The translations under genes and the position numbers were made by a program. A DNA stretch of 64,000 nt, from assembly GCF_016917355.1 (NCBI RefSeq), contig NZ_CP070304.1, forward strand, positions 2,914,001 to 2,978,000, in the 5' to 3' direction. Positions 8,950 through 17,736 of this stretch are shown in pieces. Origin of the DNA: Glaciimonas sp. PAMC28666. Lineage in GTDB: Bacteria; Pseudomonadota; Gammaproteobacteria; Burkholderiales; Burkholderiaceae_D. The notes under the pieces were generated by a model. The model saw only the letters and a program-made list of their open reading frames with translations, did no database searches and had not been told where the DNA came from. Within the stretch, counting starts at the first letter, position 1, and the number at the start of each line of letters is the position of its first letter.

Positions 8950-11883
8950 ATGGTGGGTAAGGCAGATAACCTTGACGCTGTCCAGGCGCTCAGCGCCGGT
9001 GATAAAAAGGAAAACCTTGCTCGCTTTCCCATCGTGGGTCTAGGCGCCTCAGCAGGAGGCCTTGAAGCATTCGAGCAATTTTTTCGGCCCGTGCCGGCCA
9101 ATTGCGGCATGGCGTTTATACTCATCTCGCATCTTGATCCTGATCATGTCAGTTTGCTAACTGAAATTCTTCAGCGCACAACGACGATGCAAGTTTCTGA
9201 AGCCAGGGACGAGCAGAAAGTAGAAATTAATTGTGTATACGTCATCCCCCCTAACAAGGATATGACAATTCTGCGGGGCGCGTTGCATCTTAGTGTTCCG
9301 AAAGTCCCCAGAGGGCAGCGGATGGCGATCGATGTTTTTATGAGTTCGTTGGCGAAAGATCAGGGGTCAAGGTCTGTAGGGATTATTTTGTCCGGCACCG
9401 GGACGGACGGAACTGCCGGATTAAGTGCTATTTTGGGGGCCGGAGGGACCTCTATTGTCCAAGACCCGACGACGGCGAAATACGACGGTATGCCGCGCAG
9501 CGCTATTAACGCAGGATGTGCCCGTTTTACGTTCCCAGCAGAGCAAATGGTGGCGTATTTGCTAGATAACACGCTAAAGCCCGCTACTCCTTCTGACCAA
9601 CCTCTATCAAAGAAAGACACGTCAGGTAGCATCGCCAAAATATTGAAATTATTAAAGAGTGGCGCGGGCCATGATTTTTCTCTGTACAAAACCAATACTA
9701 TTTGTCGTCGCATTGAGCGTCGCATGTCGACGCACAACATACGTGACATGGAAATGTATGCGCGGTATCTCAGCGAACATCCGGCAGAGGTGCAAATATT
9801 ATTCAAGGAATTATTAATTAACGTCACGCGGTTTTTCCGTGATCCTGAGACCTTCGCCATCCTGAAACAGGATATTCTCGCAGCTCTTATAGGCAACCCG
9901 TCGGGTCAGGATGTTTTGCGGGTGTGGGTAGCAGGTTGCGCCACCGGCGAGGAGGCTTACTCGATCGCCATTATCTTGCGCGAGTTGATGAACGAATGCG
10001 GGCAGGAATGCAAGGTGCAGCTATATAGTACCGACCTGGATGATGAAGCCATTGCTATCGCTCGCGCCGGATTTTACGTCGCCGGAATTAGTCAGGATGT
10101 CACACCCGAGCGGCTTCAACGTTTTTTTATCAAGGAGGATACGGGTTACCGAGTTAAAAAAGAAATCCGGGAAATGGTGGTATTTGCCGTTCATAACATC
10201 CTGAAAGATCCGCCGTTCACCAAGCTTGATCTCCTAAGCTGTCGAAACGTCATGATTTATCTTGAGCCGGAATTGCAAAATCGGCTGATTCCTTCGTTTC
10301 ATTACGCACTTAAGCCAAACGGAACGCTGCTATTATCTCCATCCGAAGGTGTCGGTTCACATACAGACTTATTTGCGCCGATTAATCGAAAGTGGAAATT
10401 ATTTCGCTCCGTACCATCCAGCACTCCCACACGACTCGTGCACGCGCGAGACCTATCCTGGACCGCGGCGATACGAAAGAAAGTGCCAGTGGAAGTTATT
10501 AAACAGACCAACGAAAATAGCTTCGCCGAGATCACCAAACGCGCATTGATACGCGCTTTTGCGCCCGCTTCAGTCATCACCGATTTGAAGGGCGATATTC
10601 TATATGTCCACGGCGACACCGGCAAATTTTTACGCCCCGCTCCGGGCCACGCGACGCTAAACGTCATAGACATGGCGCGCGAAGGCCTGCAATCGGAGCT
10701 TCGAGTTGCGATATATGCTGGTGCAAATCTCGGCACGTCGACCCTGAATCAGGAAGTCACGCTCAAAACCGAAGACGTTTCGCAATTGATCAGCGTGAGC
10801 GTCAGGCCGCTATCTGAACCGGACACCAAGCAGGGTTTACTGTTGGTGAGTTTTAAAGAAGTACCGCAACCTGCCGCCGGTGTTCCCGCTGCGGACGCGC
10901 ATCCGGCAAGTTCCGAGGAGCTGCGTCAGATAGAAGACCTGCAACGGGAATTAGCTTACATCAAAGAGAGTCTCCATTCGACGATCGAAGAACAGCAGAA
11001 TTTTAACGAGGAACTCAAATGCGTTAACGAGGAGATGCAATCCACCAACGAGGAATTGCAATCCACGAACGAAGAGTTGGAAACATCGAAGGAAGAACTG
11101 CAATCGGTTAATGAAGAGTTAGTGACTGTTAACGCAGAACTGGAGGCCAAGATAGAGCAATTGGCCGACATGCAAAACGACATGAAAAATTTGCTGGAAA
11201 ACATCCACGTCGGCACAATTTTCCTCGATCAAAATATGCACGTGCGCAGGTTTACGCGCGATGCTGTGCGGATTTATCGTTTGGCACAATCGGATATGGG
11301 ACGTGCGCTGGGCGATATCAAATCAGATCTCACTGGCGAGGATTTATTAAGCGAGGCAAAAGGCGTCCTCGAAACCCTAATTCCTCTTGAACGTGAAGTC
11401 AGCACTACCAATGGTGAGTGGTATCTCGCACGCATACAGCCCTATCGTACGCTCGATAATGTGATCGATGGCGTGGTTCTGACCTTTACCGACATCACGG
11501 AACATATCAAAGCGATTGAGGCGCGCGAAGCACAACATCTGGCCGAGGGCATCATCAATACAGTGCGTGAGCCCTTGCTGGTGCTGGATGGCGCGTTTAG
11601 AGTGATATCGGCTAGTCAGTCCTTTTACCGCGAATTCAAGGTTCAGCCGCAAGATACGGTGGGTAATCTGATTTATGATCTGGGGAGCCGCCAGTGGGAT
11701 ATTCTGGCGCTACGTCAGTTGCTGGAAAGGGTCCGGCAGCATAACGAAACCTTTGAAGACTATCCGGTTGAACAGGATTTCCCCATCATTGGTCGTCGCA
11801 AAATGCTGCTCAATGCGCGGCGTATTGTCAGTAAGACCGGCGAATCGAATTTAATTTTACTTGCTCTCGCGGCGGCCGCATGA
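8950..11883 (+). CDS. CheB-CheR-PAS fusion signalling protein
   Basis: A 977-residue fusion. Residues about 25-215 are a CheB methylesterase domain with the catalytic serine in GASAGG, histidine in ISHLDPDH and aspartate in GTGTDGT; there is no receiver domain in front. Residues about 240-500 are a CheR methyltransferase with NVTRFFRDP, the SAM-binding VWVAGCATGEEAYS, STDLDDEAI and SCRNVMIYL. A long coiled coil at about 655-740 is built of heptads of the NEEL/STNEELQ type. Two PAS-like segments follow. Such hybrids usually act in signalling rather than classical chemotaxis. No MCP or CheA gene is nearby. The stop codon overlaps the start of the GGDEF-EAL gene by 4 bp, so the pair is surely co-translated. 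Confidence 0.92.
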   Translation: MVGKADNLDAVQALSAGDKKENLARFPIVGLGASAGGLEAFEQFFRPVPANCGMAFILISHLDPDHVSLLTEILQRTTTMQVSEARDEQKVEINCVYVIPPNKDMTILRGALHLSVPKVPRGQRMAIDVFMSSLAKDQGSRSVGIILSGTGTDGTAGLSAILGAGGTSIVQDPTTAKYDGMPRSAINAGCARFTFPAEQMVAYLLDNTLKPATPSDQPLSKKDTSGSIAKILKLLKSGAGHDFSLYKTNTICRRIERRMSTHNIRDMEMYARYLSEHPAEVQILFKELLINVTRFFRDPETFAILKQDILAALIGNPSGQDVLRVWVAGCATGEEAYSIAIILRELMNECGQECKVQLYSTDLDDEAIAIARAGFYVAGISQDVTPERLQRFFIKEDTGYRVKKEIREMVVFAVHNILKDPPFTKLDLLSCRNVMIYLEPELQNRLIPSFHYALKPNGTLLLSPSEGVGSHTDLFAPINRKWKLFRSVPSSTPTRLVHARDLSWTAAIRKKVPVEVIKQTNENSFAEITKRALIRAFAPASVITDLKGDILYVHGDTGKFLRPAPGHATLNVIDMAREGLQSELRVAIYAGANLGTSTLNQEVTLKTEDVSQLISVSVRPLSEPDTKQGLLLVSFKEVPQPAAGVPAADAHPASSEELRQIEDLQRELAYIKESLHSTIEEQQNFNEELKCVNEEMQSTNEELQSTNEELETSKEELQSVNEELVTVNAELEAKIEQLADMQNDMKNLLENIHVGTIFLDQNMHVRRFTRDAVRIYRLAQSDMGRALGDIKSDLTGEDLLSEAKGVLETLIPLEREVSTTNGEWYLARIQPYRTLDNVIDGVVLTFTDITEHIKAIEAREAQHLAEGIINTVREPLLVLDGAFRVISASQSFYREFKVQPQDTVGNLIYDLGSRQWDILALRQLLERVRQHNETFEDYPVEQDFPIIGRRKMLLNARRIVSKTGESNLILLALAAAA

Positions 11884-14126
11884 AAGATAAAACCAGTATC
11901 GCAAACCGCCAACGCTCGGACGCGGAAGCCAAATTAGCCCGCTCGACCTTGAATTCGGTATCCGAGTTCGAAAATCGCTCAACCGACGAGATTCTTCACG
12001 AGCTACGCGTGCACCAGATCGAACTGGAAATGCAAAATGAAGAATTGCGGCGTGCTCAGGTCAGCCTTGAAGAAACACGGGATCGCTACGTCGATTTGTA
12101 TGATTTTGCACCGGTCGGCTACCTCACCCTGACCTCTGAGGGGCTGATAACGGAAGTCAATCTGACTGCCGCGACGCTATTGGGGGTCGAGCGATCAAAA
12201 TTGCTTCAGCGTCGTTTTGCGCGCTTTGTTACGTTAGAAGACAAGGATCGATGGCATCGATACTTCATCGGCGTATTGCGGCATACGCATCAACAACAAT
12301 GCGAACTCATGCTACAGGTCAACGATGGATTGCCGTTTGACGTTCAGCTGGACTCTCTGCGCATGGACGCGGAAGGGCCGATGAACCCAACCCAGGTGGT
12401 ACGCGTGACGCTCACAGACATCCATGTGCGCAAGCAGGCAGAAGCCAAGTTGCATTTGATCGCTAAGGTTTTCGAGCAAAGCGGTGAAGCAATCATGGTG
12501 ACAGATGTCAGTAGGGCCATCATTATGGTGAACAAGGCGTTTGCGACAATTACTGGTTATAGCGAAGCCGAGACCATCGGCAAAAACCAAAGCATGTTGC
12601 AGACTGACCATCACGATCAGGATTTTTATCAAAAAATATGGACCACTGTTGATATAGAAGGACATTGGCAGGGTGAAATGTCCTGTCGTCGTAAAGATGG
12701 TCGCCTTTATATGGGGTGGTTCCTGATAAGTCGCGTTCTGGATGCTGATAGCAACCCCTCTAACTACATCGTGATATTTAGTGATATTACCGAACATAAG
12801 GAAGCGCAAGCGCATATTCACCGGTTGGCGCATTTTGATCCTCTCACGGGCTTGCCGAACCGTGCCTTGCTAAAAAACCGTATTCAGCACGATCTCGCTA
12901 TTGCTCAACGCAATCAAAGTGCGTTGACATTGATGTTTCTGGATCTCGATCATTTTAAAAATGTGAACGATTCGCTCGGCCATCAGGTTGGGGATCAGCT
13001 ACTGGTGGCGTGGTCAAATCGTTTGGTCCAGACTGTCCGGGGACAAGACACCATTTCGCGACTAGGTGGCGATGAATTTATTTTAGTATTTCCAGATACC
13101 GATGCAATCGGAGCGGCACATTTGGTGGAGAAGTTGCTTGAAATGTCGAAAAGGCCCTACCAAATAGAGCAATACGAATTAGTCGTGACGCCATCCATTG
13201 GTATTGCTGTTTTTCCGGGCGATGGTACCGATTTTGAAACGCTGTCGCGTTGCGCGGATGTCGCGATGTACCGTGCCAAGCAGGCAGGGCGCAACGGATA
13301 TCGTTTTTTTACGTCGGAAATGCAGGCCAACTCTGCGCGGTTGAGGATCATCGAAAATGCGCTACGTCACGCGCTGGAGCGTCATCAATTTACATTGCAC
13401 TATCAGCCTCAGGTGCGGTTAAATGATGGCGACATGGTCGGTGCCGAAGTATTGCTGCGCTGGGAACACCCCGAATTGGGCCAGGTAGATCCAGCGGACT
13501 TCATTCCAATTGCAGAAGATAGTGGTCAGATTTTGCAAATTGGCGAATGGGTGTTGCGGCACGCAATCCGGCAATGCAAAAAGTGGATCGATAGAGGCTT
13601 AAAGCCGACCAGGATTGCAGTCAATCTTTCGGCGGTGCAGTTTCGCGACCCGCGTCTGCCGGAACTCGTGATGAAGTTGCTGAGCGAAGAACAGTTGCCG
13701 CCTCACTATCTGGAGCTGGAGTTGACAGAAGGAGTTGCCATGGATAATCCGCATGAAGCGATCCATATCGTCGACAGATTGCTGGCACACGGTATTCGCA
13801 TGTCTATCGATGATTTCGGCACCGGATATTCGTCGCTCAGTTATTTGCGTCGATTCAACATCTATAAGCTGAAGATTGATCAATCATTTGTGCGGGATAT
13901 TTGTGAGAGTTCGGAAAACCGCGCCATCATTGCTGCGATTATTGGTATCGCCAAAAGCCTTGGATTGCAGACCATTGCAGAGGGCGTGGAATCGGAGGAA
14001 CAAATGACCTTCTTGCGAGAAAAAGGTTGCGATGAAGTGCAAGGTTTCCATATAGGGAAGCCGTTGCCACCAGAACAATTTGTGCAGAATTTTGAACGTA
14101 AAAAACGCCGGATGAGGCTTAATTAA
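11880..14126 (+). CDS. PAS-PAS-GGDEF-EAL cyclic-di-GMP enzyme
   Basis: A 748-residue protein with an N-terminal coiled coil (ELRVHQIELEMQNEELRRAQ) and a first PAS domain from about residue 70 (YDFAPVGYLTLTSEGLITEVN). A second PAS lies near 195-310, the GGDEF domain near 315-480 and the EAL domain near 490-740. The GGDEF active site is intact (SRLGGDEFILVF), so diguanylate cyclase activity is possible. The EAL side has the signature as EVLLRW plus the metal and catalytic residues NLSAVQF, LELELTEG, DDFGTGYSS, KIDQSFV, EGVES and EVQGF, so phosphodiesterase activity is expected. Overlap with the CheB-CheR gene (ATGA) indicates a shared pathway. A possible weak hairpin follows the stop. Confidence 0.95.
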   Translation: MKDKTSIANRQRSDAEAKLARSTLNSVSEFENRSTDEILHELRVHQIELEMQNEELRRAQVSLEETRDRYVDLYDFAPVGYLTLTSEGLITEVNLTAATLLGVERSKLLQRRFARFVTLEDKDRWHRYFIGVLRHTHQQQCELMLQVNDGLPFDVQLDSLRMDAEGPMNPTQVVRVTLTDIHVRKQAEAKLHLIAKVFEQSGEAIMVTDVSRAIIMVNKAFATITGYSEAETIGKNQSMLQTDHHDQDFYQKIWTTVDIEGHWQGEMSCRRKDGRLYMGWFLISRVLDADSNPSNYIVIFSDITEHKEAQAHIHRLAHFDPLTGLPNRALLKNRIQHDLAIAQRNQSALTLMFLDLDHFKNVNDSLGHQVGDQLLVAWSNRLVQTVRGQDTISRLGGDEFILVFPDTDAIGAAHLVEKLLEMSKRPYQIEQYELVVTPSIGIAVFPGDGTDFETLSRCADVAMYRAKQAGRNGYRFFTSEMQANSARLRIIENALRHALERHQFTLHYQPQVRLNDGDMVGAEVLLRWEHPELGQVDPADFIPIAEDSGQILQIGEWVLRHAIRQCKKWIDRGLKPTRIAVNLSAVQFRDPRLPELVMKLLSEEQLPPHYLELELTEGVAMDNPHEAIHIVDRLLAHGIRMSIDDFGTGYSSLSYLRRFNIYKLKIDQSFVRDICESSENRAIIAAIIGIAKSLGLQTIAEGVESEEQMTFLREKGCDEVQGFHIGKPLPPEQFVQNFERKKRRMRLN

Positions 14127-14135
14127 TTGGGCTTT

Positions 14136-14154
14136 CCCAACTGATAAAGTTGGG
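14136..14154. terminator. Weak stem-loop after the GGDEF-EAL gene
   Basis: CCCAACT and AGTTGGG form a perfect 7-bp stem with a GATAA loop 9 bases after the stop. There is no T-tract, so termination is uncertain. Confidence 0.35.
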
Positions 14155-14212
14155 TTGCCGCTTCTCAGGCCGCTTCTCAGGCCGCATCCGATGCATCAGG
14201 TACAAGCCCATC

Positions 14213-14236
14213 GGGATGTGCATCTCCGCACATCCC
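14213..14236. terminator. Perfect 9-bp hairpin between convergent genes
   Basis: GGGATGTGC (14213-14221) pairs perfectly with GCACATCCC (14228-14236) across a six-base loop, just beyond the 3' end of the sigma-54 activator gene. A tandem GCCGCTTCTCAG duplication lies just before it, at about 14157-14180. There is no run of T on either strand. Confidence 0.4.
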
Positions 14237-14251
14237 AACGGCTTAATTTAC

Positions 14252-15403
14252 CTAGGCCGCACAAGTGGAATAAGTGGAATAAGCAGGCATCGCCTGATCT
14301 CGAACATGCGGAATTTCCAGTTGGCGAAGCTTCCGATAAAGCGATGCGCGACACATACCAAGCTGTCTGGACGCCGCAGATATATTCCAGCGACTTCCCG
14401 TCAAAGCCTCAATCACGCGTGATCGCTCGTCCCGAAGTGCTGGATTAAATGCACGCAGAGCGGGCAACCGGGTTCCTGATAAATCCTGATGTCTTGTATC
14501 CACGAAGCTGGCCGCGTTGATAATGGCGCTTACGTGAAGGTCTTGAAGTTGCATCAAATCCTCTGGAAGATCGCTGGCTTCGATTCTGTTATTGCTCATC
14601 ACTGCGCAGCAATAACGAATCACCGCATGCATTTGACGCAGATTACCCGGCCATGAGTATGTCAGCATCTGCTGAAGTGCGGCGGGTGAAAGAGTCTGAT
14701 CAGCATGCTCGACAAGATCACCGACATTGCGGGAAGCAGCGGGTTGATTCAGCGATAATTCATCAGTCAGCATTTGCATGATCAACTGTCTTTTGTCCGC
14801 CCGCGCCCGTAATGTGGGTAAGCGCAACACGCCGCCCGCGATGCGGTAATACAAATCTTCACGGAAGCGCCCTTGCGCAATTAATGTTTTTAAATCTTGA
14901 TGCGTCGCGCAGATCAAATGTATATCGATACTGACGGGGCTTGCCGCACCCAGCGGCATTACTTCCCGTTCTGATAGCACTCTCAACAGTCGGGTTTGCA
15001 AGGAAAATGGCATATCGCCGATTTCATCCAAAAACAACGTTCCTCCGTCAGCCTGCTGGACCTTGCCTTTCATGCCGCCGGACAAGGCACCAGAAAACGC
15101 GCCCTTGGAATAACCGAACAATTCACTTTCGGCCAGGCTCTCCGGGATCGATGCGCAATTCACGGCAACCAGATTGCCTTTGCGACGCTCGCTATAGGCG
15201 TGCAGCGCACGCGAAAGATACTCTTTACCGGTGCCGGTTTCGCCGAGAATCAAAATCGGAATACCTTTATCGATCAGCCGTTTGCCGCGGATTATCAAGT
15301 CTTGCATTTGAGGATCACCGCCGCAAAGTTCATCCAACGAGCGGTAAGTTGTACTTCTTGAGTGACTTCTTTGGATAAGTCTGGTTACCGTTTGTGTCGG
15401 CAT
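14252..15403 (-). CDS. Sigma-54-dependent transcriptional activator without sensor domain (AcoR-like)
   Basis: A 383-residue enhancer-binding protein. The AAA+ domain begins almost at once, with Walker A GETGTGKE near residue 54. The sigma-54-contacting loop reads GAFSGA instead of the usual GAFTGA. Walker B region GGTLFLDEIGDMP and FREDLYYRI follow. A Fis-type helix-turn-helix (NISAASRQLGMCRASLYRKL) ends it. The loop plus KGKVQQADGGTLFLDEIGDMP resembles acetoin regulators of the AcoR type. Those carry about 300 N-terminal residues of GAF sensor that are missing here. A good AGGAGA ribosome binding site supports the ATG, so this is a real short form. Likely targets are the sigma-54 promoters at 20.74 and 21.16 kb. 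It is divergent from a LysR gene. Confidence 0.85.
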   Translation of the reverse strand: MPTQTVTRLIQRSHSRSTTYRSLDELCGGDPQMQDLIIRGKRLIDKGIPILILGETGTGKEYLSRALHAYSERRKGNLVAVNCASIPESLAESELFGYSKGAFSGALSGGMKGKVQQADGGTLFLDEIGDMPFSLQTRLLRVLSEREVMPLGAASPVSIDIHLICATHQDLKTLIAQGRFREDLYYRIAGGVLRLPTLRARADKRQLIMQMLTDELSLNQPAASRNVGDLVEHADQTLSPAALQQMLTYSWPGNLRQMHAVIRYCCAVMSNNRIEASDLPEDLMQLQDLHVSAIINAASFVDTRHQDLSGTRLPALRAFNPALRDERSRVIEALTGSRWNISAASRQLGMCRASLYRKLRQLEIPHVRDQAMPAYSTYSTCAA

Positions 15404-15654
15404 TTTTTGTCTCCTGGTCAGAACTGTAAACTGATTTTTTATGTATGGCGACGGACGGGCTTATGACCCGGTGCGCCCTTGAAACTATCCAGAATCCACA
15501 ACGCTGGTGAATGCTGCCATGGTAACTCTACATACCTGTAGCACTTATGCCGGATAAAATGGCCGCTTTGATCGCTCCGGTCGTTACACACACGGTATGA
15601 CTTAATATAGCGAGCTTAATTGATTACTTCCAATACAATATAGTCACCGTATTA

Positions 15655-15669
15655 ATACCTTAAAGGTAT
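15655..15669. promoter_or_regulatory. Palindrome overlapping the LysR gene start
   Basis: ATACCTTAAAGGTAT is a perfect 7-bp inverted repeat about one central base, ending 3 bases before the ATG and including its AAGG ribosome binding site. It also fits a T-N11-A pattern of LysR boxes. Autoregulation or control of translation is a reasonable inference. Confidence 0.4.
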
Positions 15670-15672
15670 CAG

Positions 15673-16581
15673 ATGATAGAACTACGCCATTTGACTTATT
15701 TCCGAACGGTTGCAGAAACCCTGCATTTTGGGCGAGCAGCCGGTTTGTTGCATATTTCACAACCGCCGTTGACGCGGCAAATTGCGGCGCTAGAACGTGA
15801 TCTGGGCGTTTTGTTGTTTGATCGTAGCAAGCGAAATGTACAACTAACACAAGCGGGGCTTAACTTTTACAAGGATACAGCGGAGATTTTTAGTGCGCTG
15901 GAGCGCGCCAGGCGCAATGCGGTGTCTACCAGTGCAGGCAAAATCGGCAGTTTAATGGTCGGTTTTATGATGTCGTCGGCATATAACATTCTGCCTTCGG
16001 TAACGCGTCATTATTCCGCGAGCTATCCGGAAGTGGATATGCAATTAACCGAATACGTGCCGAATTTGCTGGTCGCCGACATTAAAGAGAGCAAAGTTGA
16101 CGTCGGCATCATGTACCGGCCGGAAGACTGCACGGGGCTGCACAGCCGGACAATATTTAGCGAACCATTGGTGTTGGTACTGCCAAAAAATCACCGGTTG
16201 GCGGATCGCGAAATAGTTTCACCCAGCGATCTGACCCATGAATCGTTCATTAGTATTCCGCGCACCATTGCCCCGGTGGTATATGACATGATCGTCAATT
16301 ACTGCCAGGCGCATGGCTTCCATCCACGCATCAAACTGGCCGCTAACCTTCAGCAGACTATCGTCAATCTGGTTGGCGAGGGTTTGGGCGTCGCCATGGT
16401 GCCGAGTTCAATGCAAGCCATGCATCTGGAGACGACCATATTCAAACAAATGACCGACCCGCCAGTGGTGGAAGTGGCCGTGATCTGGAATAAGGAAAAT
16501 CGTAATCCGTGTGTAGGCACATTCATCGCGACCGCGGAAGAGGCATGGAAAAATTTGAGTGAGTCGGCTCGCGAGCAATAA
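15673..16581 (+). CDS. LysR family transcriptional regulator
   Basis: A 302-residue LysR protein of normal length. The N-terminal winged helix-turn-helix (ELRHLTYFRTVAETLHFGRA, ISQPPLTRQIAALERDLGVLLFDR) is of the BenM/CatM-like subgroup that begins MELRHL.YF. The effector domain follows from about residue 90, with the conserved hinge and GEGLGVAMVPSS near residue 240. It is divergent from the sigma-54 activator gene and convergent with the SDR gene. The nearest metabolic unit is the SDR-TRAP operon, a plausible target. The effector is unknown, and aromatic or other organic acids are typical for this subgroup. Confidence 0.88.
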   Translation: MIELRHLTYFRTVAETLHFGRAAGLLHISQPPLTRQIAALERDLGVLLFDRSKRNVQLTQAGLNFYKDTAEIFSALERARRNAVSTSAGKIGSLMVGFMMSSAYNILPSVTRHYSASYPEVDMQLTEYVPNLLVADIKESKVDVGIMYRPEDCTGLHSRTIFSEPLVLVLPKNHRLADREIVSPSDLTHESFISIPRTIAPVVYDMIVNYCQAHGFHPRIKLAANLQQTIVNLVGEGLGVAMVPSSMQAMHLETTIFKQMTDPPVVEVAVIWNKENRNPCVGTFIATAEEAWKNLSESAREQ

Positions 16582-16699
16582 ACAAGAGCATTTAGCAGCC
16601 CGCAAAAATAGGACCGGTAGCAGATACCGGCCACCTATTTTTGTTTGGCAAGCGTGACGGGAACGATTTCCGTAAGCCCAGACCGTAAAGTTAATCCAG

Positions 16700-16769
16700 C
16701 GTAATGCATTCAGCGTAATACATTAAACGTCATACATTAAACGTCATACATTTAGCGTTATATATTCAG
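16700..16769. repeat. Five-copy 14-bp tandem repeat at an SDR gene 3' end
   Basis: Five consecutive 14-bp units (CGTAATGCATTCAG, CGTAATACATTAAA, CGTCATACATTAAA, CGTCATACATTTAG, CGTTATATATTCAG) run without gaps. The last unit covers the stop and final codons of the SDR gene on the minus strand, so the repeat seems to have grown out of the gene end. Confidence 0.85.
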
Positions 16770-17531
16770 AACGCCAGCGGCGATAAATCCACCATCCACG
16801 GGAACGACATGACCCGTAATAAAAGAAGCGTCAGGTCGCGCCAGAAAAGACACCGCCGCCGCGATTTCAGCAGGTGTCCCATAACGTTTCATCGGCATGC
16901 CGTTGGTAAAGCTCAATCGTGTTTCAGCACTATGCAGAGCTTCTGTCATTGGCGTGTCAATTGGGCCCGGCGCGACGCTGTTGACGGTGATTCCATGTTC
17001 GGCCAATTCGATTGCCATCTGCCGGGTAAGTCCGATTACCGCTGCTTTCGAGGTGCCGTATGCGGTCCGGCCGGTCCCGGCGCGTAGCCCGGATACGGAT
17101 GAGATATTCACGATGCGTCCCCATTGATGGCGCAGCATCAGCCGTGCCGCATGCTGTCCGCAGAGCAGCACACTGGTCAGATTAGTGGTGAGGGTTTTTT
17201 GCCAGGCATCCAGCGGCAGGTCGAGAAATGCATATGTTTTGGCAATGCCGGCGTTATTAATCAGCACATCGCAGCGGCCATAATCCAGTTCGATAGTGGC
17301 AAATGTCTGCGCGATCGCTTCCGGATCGCTAACGTCCATGCAAAGTGCCGCAGCCGATCCGCCGGATGCGTTTATTTTTGCTGCGGTGACGTTTGCGGCT
17401 TCGAGGTTGATATCTGCGACCAGTACGTGCAACCCGTCCATTGCCAGGCGCTCCGCAATTGCTGCACCAATACCCATAGCTCCGCCCGTCACCAGCGCCA
17501 CCCGAAGGGCGCGGCTATCCTGTTCAGTCAT
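16758..17531 (-). CDS. Short-chain dehydrogenase/reductase
   Basis: A 257-residue classical SDR, an NAD(P)H-dependent oxidoreductase. It shows the cofactor motif TGGAMGIGAAIAERLA (TGxxxGIG) near residue 15, NNAG near 90, the catalytic Ser in NISSVSG and the YGTSK catalytic Tyr/Lys near residue 158. The C-terminal PVDGGF is typical. The acidic VADINLE after strand 2 suggests NAD+ preference. A GGAGA ribosome binding site precedes the ATG. It lies 205 bp downstream of, and on the same strand as, the TRAP transporter genes, so it is probably the last gene of that operon and oxidises the imported hydroxy compound. The substrate is unknown. Confidence 0.9.
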   Translation of the reverse strand: MTEQDSRALRVALVTGGAMGIGAAIAERLAMDGLHVLVADINLEAANVTAAKINASGGSAAALCMDVSDPEAIAQTFATIELDYGRCDVLINNAGIAKTYAFLDLPLDAWQKTLTTNLTSVLLCGQHAARLMLRHQWGRIVNISSVSGLRAGTGRTAYGTSKAAVIGLTRQMAIELAEHGITVNSVAPGPIDTPMTEALHSAETRLSFTNGMPMKRYGTPAEIAAAVSFLARPDASFITGHVVPVDGGFIAAGVLNI

Positions 17532-17736
17532 TTTATCTCCGTTAAGTTGACGGTCTGTTTAGCATTCTGGTTATGTGTGGCAGACCGCCGTTTTGAGGTC
17601 GAATAGTCGAGACTGAATTTGGAATCTTCAATTTTCAATCTCGCTATTGGGTTGAGGGTGGTTTATTTACGCTTTTGTTACGTTTTTGTTGCGCTTTGCT
17701 ACGTGTTTCCCACGTTACTGCTAGGTTATTGCTGTC

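Noticed and set aside
14155-14448. Plus-strand frame between the GGDEF-EAL and sigma-54 activator genes
   Set aside because: It mostly mirrors the helix-turn-helix end of the activator gene and has no ribosome binding site or family features.
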